DNA from: Cytophagales bacterium
GTDB lineage: Bacteria > Bacteroidota > Bacteroidia > Cytophagales > Cyclobacteriaceae
Direction: 5' to 3'
Length of the DNA: 11,647 nucleotides
Assembly (NCBI GenBank): GCA_029262955.1
Contig: JAJCYL010000482.1
Location: forward strand, 1 to 11,647
In this document: positions 7,241-11,647 of the stretch, piece after piece
How the letters are laid out: every line of letters begins with the position of its first letter
Position numbering within the stretch: the stretch's first letter is position 1
Position numbers and translations under genes: made by a program
The notes under the pieces: model-generated
Seen by the model: only the letters and a program-made list of their open reading frames with translations
What the model was told of the DNA's origin: nothing
The model's database searches: none

Positions 7241-7861
7241 TTACAGCCCTTCCAGGTCATCATCATGGCCAGCGCTGACCGGTGCGTGATCAGTTGGATA
7301 GTGGTGGTAAGAATGAATGGTTTTCTCTGTTTGCGACAATAACCATGCAGATACGATGAATGCCATATGTATTGCAATTTCTATTAAAATGCCATCAATT
7401 GAATCTCCTTGAATCGATCCTCTGATATCAATGAATGTTTTTAACAGGTGTACACCTGATATTGAGGCCAGAGATGTGGCTAATTTGATTTTTAGCATAC
7501 CTGCATCAAGACCATCAAGCCATAAGGGCTTGTCTTCATTCTCATCAAGGTCAATGTGACTGGTGAAAATTGAATATCCACCAATGATGACCATCACTAT
7601 TAAATTCATTACCATGGAGACGTCAACCAGTGCCAATACACTTAGCATAGCTTCACCCTCGGTAAATTTGTTGATGACCCCTTCCTCATCCGGAACTCCG
7701 ATAAACATTCCCTGGTACATTACATACAATTCATGCATGAATTGATATAAGTAGAAAAATGTTCCGATAGCAAGGCCCATATACATTGGTGCCTGTACCC
7801 ATCTACTCCAAAAAATGGTTCTTTCAAAAAAATTCTCGAACGATTTCAAAGGATCTGACAT
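7241..7861 (-). CDS. yqhA: YqhA/UPF0114 (TIGR00645) inner-membrane protein
   Basis: A 206-residue integral membrane protein of the UPF0114 family, conserved in many bacteria and without a settled function. The N-terminus FENFFERTIFWSRWVQAPMYMGL is diagnostic for the family. Four hydrophobic segments lie near residues 25-48, 72-99, 127-146 and 157-176. LVDVSMVMNLIVMVIIGGY (78-96) and the LKIKLATSLASISGVHLLKTFI stretch (123-144) are the conserved cores. The last 25 residues form a hydrophilic tail rich in His and Asp (HSYHHYPTDHAP, GHDDD), which looks longer and more His-rich than I would expect for the family. The ATG at 7861 gives the usual start. No Shine-Dalgarno sequence or convincing promoter is seen in the 122-bp gap behind it. 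Confidence 0.9.
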   Translation of the reverse strand: MSDPLKSFENFFERTIFWSRWVQAPMYMGLAIGTFFYLYQFMHELYVMYQGMFIGVPDEEGVINKFTEGEAMLSVLALVDVSMVMNLIVMVIIGGYSIFTSHIDLDENEDKPLWLDGLDAGMLKIKLATSLASISGVHLLKTFIDIRGSIQGDSIDGILIEIAIHMAFIVSAWLLSQTEKTIHSYHHYPTDHAPVSAGHDDDLEGL

Positions 7862-7983
7862 GTGATGTTTTTTAGGTTGAGTCTCCTATTTGGGTGTTTA
7901 CAATGGTAATAATAATATTTTTTTGTGAATGGAGGCCCCTACAATTCAATTTTTCGGCACTAACTAAGACAATATGTTGCTCA

Positions 7984-9882
7984 TTAATAAAGAACCCTGA
8001 ATCGAATCGTCTCAGGTATCTTTTTAAGATCTTTCATCACTTCCTTGCTGTACTCTTTATTAATGTCTGTTATTACATACCCAATAGATTCATTGGTCTT
8101 CAAATATTGACCCAGAACGTTGATACTATGGTCGGCCAAAATATTATTGATTTTGGCAATAATGCCAGGAACATTATGGTGCAGATGTATAAAGCGGTGC
8201 GCCTCCTGGAAAGTCGGTAGCTGCAAATTTGGAAAGTTAACACTCAAATTTGTGCTCCCGGTATTTATATAATCCATTATTTTACCGGGAACAAATTCCG
8301 CGATATTTTCCTGGGCTTCCAGCGTGCTCCCGCCTATATGGGGAGTTAAAATTGTATTGGGCAGCGTTCTCAACGCTGACATAAACTCATCATTATTACT
8401 TTTTGGTTCCTCCGGATAAACATCGATAGCAACACCCCTTATTTTGCCTTTCACTATATTTTCATGAAGTATCGGAATATCCACAACATGACCGCGGCTT
8501 AAATTCAAGAAAATAACCCCCTCTTTCATAGCGTCAAACTCTTTCTTCCCAATGAGGTTTTTGTTTTCTGGCCTGCCATCAACATGAAGAGTAACGATAT
8601 CTGATACTTTTAAGAGCTCATTTAGCGTATTACACTTCGTAGCATTACCTAGCCCCAAACGTTCCTCAACATCAAAATAATATACCTGTAAGCCCAATGA
8701 TTCTGCTATCACAGATAATTGGGCACCAATATTACCATATCCAATAATTCCTAGTTTTTTACCGCGAATCTCAAAACTATTGATGGCCGACTTATCCCAT
8801 CGCCCATCATGCATTTGCTTTATTTTATCCGGAAGATTTCTTATCAAAAAGATAATCTCTCCAATAGCCAATTCAACAACTGAGCGGGTGTTACTAAATG
8901 GGGCGTTAAAAACAGCAATTCCTTTTTCTAAGCATCCCTGTAGGTCAATTTGATTAGTCCCAATACAAAATGCGCCAACAGCCAGGAGCCTATTGGCATT
9001 TTCAAGAACCTTTGGAGTGATTTGAGTCTTTGACCTTATCCCGATTATTGAAACATCCTTAATTCTGTTAGCCAATTCATCCTCATCCATTCCTCCCTGG
9101 TGAATCTCCACTTGATATCCTTCATCTTTAAGTAGCTTAACACCATTTTCATGAATGTTTTCAAGCAACAGTACCTTTATACGGCTTTTGGGATATGAAA
9201 ATGCCCGTTCCATTTGATTAACATACAATATTTCATCGAGATCGCGTGCAACATGATCCGCATTCTCCATAACTTTTTCTCTACTGACATTTTCTGTAAA
9301 AGCGAAAAATTTCTTGGCGAGACCCGCCTTCTTAATTTCATAATCGGTGTAACCGTCACCAATAACCATTACGTCTCCATCCAACCCGAGCGCTTTAACC
9401 TGCTCCGCCTTCCCATTATTAGTAGACATCAGGCTTTCCTCGTCAAAACCAATGATGTTGTTTTCATCATCAAACCTAAAAGTGTTTGCATGGACGTTTG
9501 AGGGTTTAATCCCATATTCCTCCACTATGGGGACGATGAATTCCTTAAACCCATTTGACAGGATGTACACCTTTTCGGGATATGAATCAAAAAATACCCT
9601 GTTCCTCATGAAAGACTCGGAAACTTTACCTTTCAATCGATCCACCAACTCCGGTAAATGCCCTTTATTCGCTTTAAGTAATTTCAGTCTTGCCTCTATT
9701 GATTCTTTTAAAGACATCCCACCGTCCATGCCATCATCGGTGATGTCTTTGATCTCTTGAAGAATACGTTCCTTATGAGGATTTTTATCTAAAGAAATTT
9801 CTCCCAAAACATCCAACGCCTCCACTCGGGTGAATGTGCTGTCAAAATCAATTACAAAGTACTTACTAACCGGTAGAGGCAT
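7984..9882 (-). CDS. serA: Fused SerB-like phosphoserine phosphatase and D-3-phosphoglycerate dehydrogenase (SerA) with ACT domain
   Basis: A 632-residue cytoplasmic protein joining two serine-synthesis enzymes. Residues 5-220 are a HAD phosphatase of phosphoserine-phosphatase type: DFDST (12-16; Asp12, Asp14), Glu21, Arg65, SNG (109-111), Lys158 and GDGYTD (175-180), all in the expected order. After a short linker, residues 234-632 form a full SerA: GIRSKT (281-286), the NAD-binding GYGNIG loop (381-386) with Asp404, catalytic Arg463 (LSRGHVVD), Glu492 (DVYPEEP) and His515 (LTPHIGGST). The ACT domain (about 562-632) keeps His568, Asn570 and Asn588, which correspond to the serine-binding residues of E. 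coli SerA, so serine feedback is expected. The protein would oxidise 3-phosphoglycerate and hydrolyse phosphoserine; SerC is not in the window. The start is set at ATG 9882, because the longer frame from 9939 runs through the promoter and adds a tail unlike either family. Arrangements of this kind may be common in Cytophagales. Confidence 0.95.
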   Translation of the reverse strand: MPLPVSKYFVIDFDSTFTRVEALDVLGEISLDKNPHKERILQEIKDITDDGMDGGMSLKESIEARLKLLKANKGHLPELVDRLKGKVSESFMRNRVFFDSYPEKVYILSNGFKEFIVPIVEEYGIKPSNVHANTFRFDDENNIIGFDEESLMSTNNGKAEQVKALGLDGDVMVIGDGYTDYEIKKAGLAKKFFAFTENVSREKVMENADHVARDLDEILYVNQMERAFSYPKSRIKVLLLENIHENGVKLLKDEGYQVEIHQGGMDEDELANRIKDVSIIGIRSKTQITPKVLENANRLLAVGAFCIGTNQIDLQGCLEKGIAVFNAPFSNTRSVVELAIGEIIFLIRNLPDKIKQMHDGRWDKSAINSFEIRGKKLGIIGYGNIGAQLSVIAESLGLQVYYFDVEERLGLGNATKCNTLNELLKVSDIVTLHVDGRPENKNLIGKKEFDAMKEGVIFLNLSRGHVVDIPILHENIVKGKIRGVAIDVYPEEPKSNNDEFMSALRTLPNTILTPHIGGSTLEAQENIAEFVPGKIMDYINTGSTNLSVNFPNLQLPTFQEAHRFIHLHHNVPGIIAKINNILADHSINVLGQYLKTNESIGYVITDINKEYSKEVMKDLKKIPETIRFRVLY

Positions 9883-9901
9883 AACTTCTTGTTTGAGGAT
9901 G

Positions 9902-9935
9902 CAAAAGTAAATTATTGATCCACCAAAACCCCCAA
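9902..9935 (-). promoter_or_regulatory. Predicted promoter of the serB-serA fusion, which fixes its start
   Basis: On the minus strand, TACTTTTG (9909-9902) is a perfect TAnnTTTG -7 box. A TTG at 9935-9933 lies 23 bases upstream, the long end of the accepted spacing; a closer TTTG is only 14 bases away. Transcription would start about 10-15 bases before ATG 9882, so the in-frame ATG at 9939 would not be in the mRNA. Confidence 0.5.
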
Positions 9936-9965
9936 TCAATTAAAAATCAGAGAATATTTGACAAT

Positions 9966-10013
9966 TTGTTAATAGAGCATTCGTGATGAATCTATTATTG
10001 TACGATTGTTAAT
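9966..10013. repeat. Two TTGTTAAT direct repeats 40 bp apart in the divergent gap
   Basis: TTGTTAAT occurs at 9966-9973 and again at 10006-10013, exactly 40 bp apart start to start, about four helical turns, between the serB-serA promoter and the hydrolase gene. Such phasing could fit a pair of regulator sites, but eight AT-rich bases repeat easily by chance in this composition. I see no perfect TAnnTTTG box for the hydrolase gene in this gap. Confidence 0.2.
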
Positions 10014-10091
10014 GTCTACCACTTATCAATTCAATTTTCCTAACAATATTGCCTTTCGCTATATTGAAGACTTTTCACATTAACCCCTACA

Positions 10092-11647
10092 ATGAACTTC
10101 TTCCAAAGTCTATTTAAGGCTGTAGTGCCTCAAGATTCTTTTTGGCGAGGCTGCACCTACGGTGTAGTTATTTTCACTCTTACAGTCGCAAGTATTGCCG
10201 GGTATCACTTTAGAACTGGTATTAATGCGGTGGTAATGGCATTAATATGGATGATACTAAGCTTTATTTCTTTATGGCTGATAATCCTTCTGATAAGATT
10301 GATTTTTCCATTCTTGGGAAAACTGCCGAAAACATACCTCTACATTCTTATATCAGCTTCAATTGTTCTATTGTCAATTAGATATTTTCGTTTCAACCTG
10401 CCTGACATTTTGTTCTACGCTGGTGGTGGCCTCTACCTAATTACAAATTCAATTTTGTTTGGATCGATTTGGGCGATGATTTTTGAAAAAGACAGACCAA
10501 AAAAGTTAAGCTATGCTCCTTTCCTAATTGTCCTCGTTGCAGCTCTAAATATTTACGCTGTTTATTGGTTTGTAAAAGAAGGAACAGATGAAAATCCTGT
10601 GGAATTCAAATTCCAAAATGGTACCAACCAAAATATCAGTCTAAAAGATCCTTCCGAGAAAGGGAACATCCCCATCACTTACTTCACTTATGGCAGCGGT
10701 ACCGATCAAAGGAGGGAAGAATTTGAAACTGAGGTTAAATTTAAAGCACCAACAGTGGACGCTTCAATTTTACTCCCTGAATGGAAAGGTGATAAGGCTA
10801 AGTGGCGGCAACGATATTGGGGTTTTACGGTCAAAGAGTTTCCCCTGAATGGTCGTGTGTGGTTTCCAAAACGATCAGATCCCGCACCTTTGGTACTAAT
10901 TGTACATGGAAATCACGCAATGGAACATCACTCTGACCCGGGCTACGCTTATTTAGGAGAACACCTGGCAAGTAAAGGTTTCATCACAGTTTCAATTGAT
11001 GAAAACTTTGTCAATGGAACGTGGTCTGGAGACTTCCGTGGAAAAGAAATGCCAACTCGTGCATGGCTTCTACTCAAACATCTTGAAGTATGGAGAGATT
11101 GGAATAATGATGATAGTCATGAGCTTTTTGAAAAAATTGACATGGATAACATCATCTTAGCAGGACATTCACGTGGTGGTGAAGCAGTGCCCATTGCTGC
11201 TGCGTATAATTCCTTAAAGTATTTTCCGGATAACGCTATTCAAAAGTTCGATTTTAATTTCAATATCAAAGGAATTATTGCTATTGCTCCAACCGACAAG
11301 AGGTACGACCGCCGAATAGAACTTGAAAATATAAATTATCTATCACTGCAGGGTTCCTATGACAGTGATGAGGCCAGTTTTTTTGGTCTAAGACAATCTC
11401 AAAGAATAGCCTTCACTGATTCTAATAAATGGTTTAAATCAGGAGTTTATATTCACGGAGCAAATCACGGTCAATTCAATTCAATCTGGGGCAGAATGGA
11501 CAGCGGGGCTCCTTGGAATTGGGTTCTCAATTTAAAACCAATCATACCTGGAGACGACCAGCTCAAATTGGCGAAAATATTTATTACTGGTTTCGCTGAA
11601 ATTGTCTTCAATGGCAAGTCAGAATATTCACAGCTATTTACAGGCAG
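10092..11647 (+). CDS. Membrane-anchored alpha/beta hydrolase, C-terminus beyond the window
   Basis: The frame is open from ATG 10092 to the window edge (518 codons). Residues 1-165 hold about five hydrophobic helices, near 22-38, 46-72, 81-97, 105-130 and 141-161, followed by a soluble alpha/beta hydrolase domain. Hydrolase landmarks are LVLIVHGNHAMEHH (267-280) with the oxyanion-hole HGNH, LGEHLASKGFITVSID (288-303), the nucleophile elbow GHSRGGE (358-364; Ser360), IAPTD (398-402), GSYDSDEASF (421-430) supplying a candidate acid (Asp424 or Asp426), and GANHGQFN (457-463) with predicted catalytic His459. The GHSRGG elbow is shared with chlorophyllase/PET-hydrolase-like enzymes. Five helices would place the catalytic domain outside the cytoplasm if the N-terminus is inside. 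The substrate is unknown; an ester or lipid is plausible. A stop codon at 10065-10067 rules out an earlier ATG. The gene diverges from the serB-serA fusion. Confidence 0.88.
   Translation, partial: MNFFQSLFKAVVPQDSFWRGCTYGVVIFTLTVASIAGYHFRTGINAVVMALIWMILSFISLWLIILLIRLIFPFLGKLPKTYLYILISASIVLLSIRYFRFNLPDILFYAGGGLYLITNSILFGSIWAMIFEKDRPKKLSYAPFLIVLVAALNIYAVYWFVKEGTDENPVEFKFQNGTNQNISLKDPSEKGNIPITYFTYGSGTDQRREEFETEVKFKAPTVDASILLPEWKGDKAKWRQRYWGFTVKEFPLNGRVWFPKRSDPAPLVLIVHGNHAMEHHSDPGYAYLGEHLASKGFITVSIDENFVNGTWSGDFRGKEMPTRAWLLLKHLEVWRDWNNDDSHELFEKIDMDNIILAGHSRGGEAVPIAAAYNSLKYFPDNAIQKFDFNFNIKGIIAIAPTDKRYDRRIELENINYLSLQGSYDSDEASFFGLRQSQRIAFTDSNKWFKSGVYIHGANHGQFNSIWGRMDSGAPWNWVLNLKPIIPGDDQLKLAKIFITGFAEIVFNGKSEYSQLFTG

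Noticed and set aside
7862..7983. Possible hairpin GAATGGAGGCCCCTACAATTC in the gap behind yqhA
   Set aside because: Stem is broken (4 plus 3 pairs) and no U-run follows in the direction of the serB-serA transcript, so a terminator or riboswitch call is not supported.
7894..8220. 108-codon plus-strand open frame across the 3' end of the serB-serA fusion
   Set aside because: Most of it is antisense to the ACT domain; product has no recognisable family.
9452..9760. 102-codon plus-strand open frame within the SerB-like half
   Set aside because: Antisense to the conserved SNG motif region of the phosphatase; explained by the opposite strand.

Overview
The window looks like chromosomal DNA of a Bacteroidota bacterium, most likely a marine or soil member of the Cytophagales/Flammeovirgaceae type. 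Four things point that way. The large protein at 454-3273 carries a type IX secretion (T9SS) type B sorting domain. Base composition is AT-rich, roughly 40% GC by eye. Shine-Dalgarno signals are weak or absent. Several genes are preceded by the Bacteroidota -7 box TAnnTTTG. I see no tRNA, rRNA, CRISPR array, insertion sequence, integrase or other sign of mobility. This is ordinary, dense core-type sequence.

Layout from left to right. (1) Minus strand 387-1: N-terminal 129 codons of FabD (malonyl-CoA:ACP transacylase), cut by the window edge, with its own promoter at 411-438. (2) Minus strand 3273-454: a 939-residue secreted multidomain protein with a signal peptide, cadherin/Ig-like and Fn3-like modules, and a T9SS type B C-terminus. 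(3) A 226-bp gap holding a near-perfect inverted repeat at 3461-3486. (4) Minus strand 4150-3500: a pyridoxamine-5'-phosphate-oxidase-like (Nim/PPOX) flavoprotein. (5) Minus strand 6419-4209: a two-gene unit, a GH3-family acyl-adenylating enzyme followed 3 bp later by a LysE-family exporter. (6) Plus strand 6524-7207: YggS/PLPBP, divergent from GH3. (7) Minus strand 7861-7241: YqhA/UPF0114 membrane protein, convergent with yggS, with a perfect 14-bp palindrome between the two stops. (8) Minus strand 9882-7984: a natural fusion of a SerB-like phosphatase to a complete SerA with ACT domain. (9) Plus strand from 10092 to the window end: a 3'-truncated, 518-codon open frame for a membrane-anchored alpha/beta hydrolase.

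Functional connections are limited. The fused SerB-SerA carries the first and third steps of serine synthesis in one chain and keeps the residues for serine feedback. The GH3-LysE pair is the most suggestive unit. GH3 enzymes join carboxylic acids to amino acids in plants and LysE proteins export amino acids or related small molecules, so the pair could make and export an acyl-amino-acid. That is inference: the substrate cannot be read from the sequence. The remaining neighbours look functionally unrelated. I did not find a clearly new multi-gene system.
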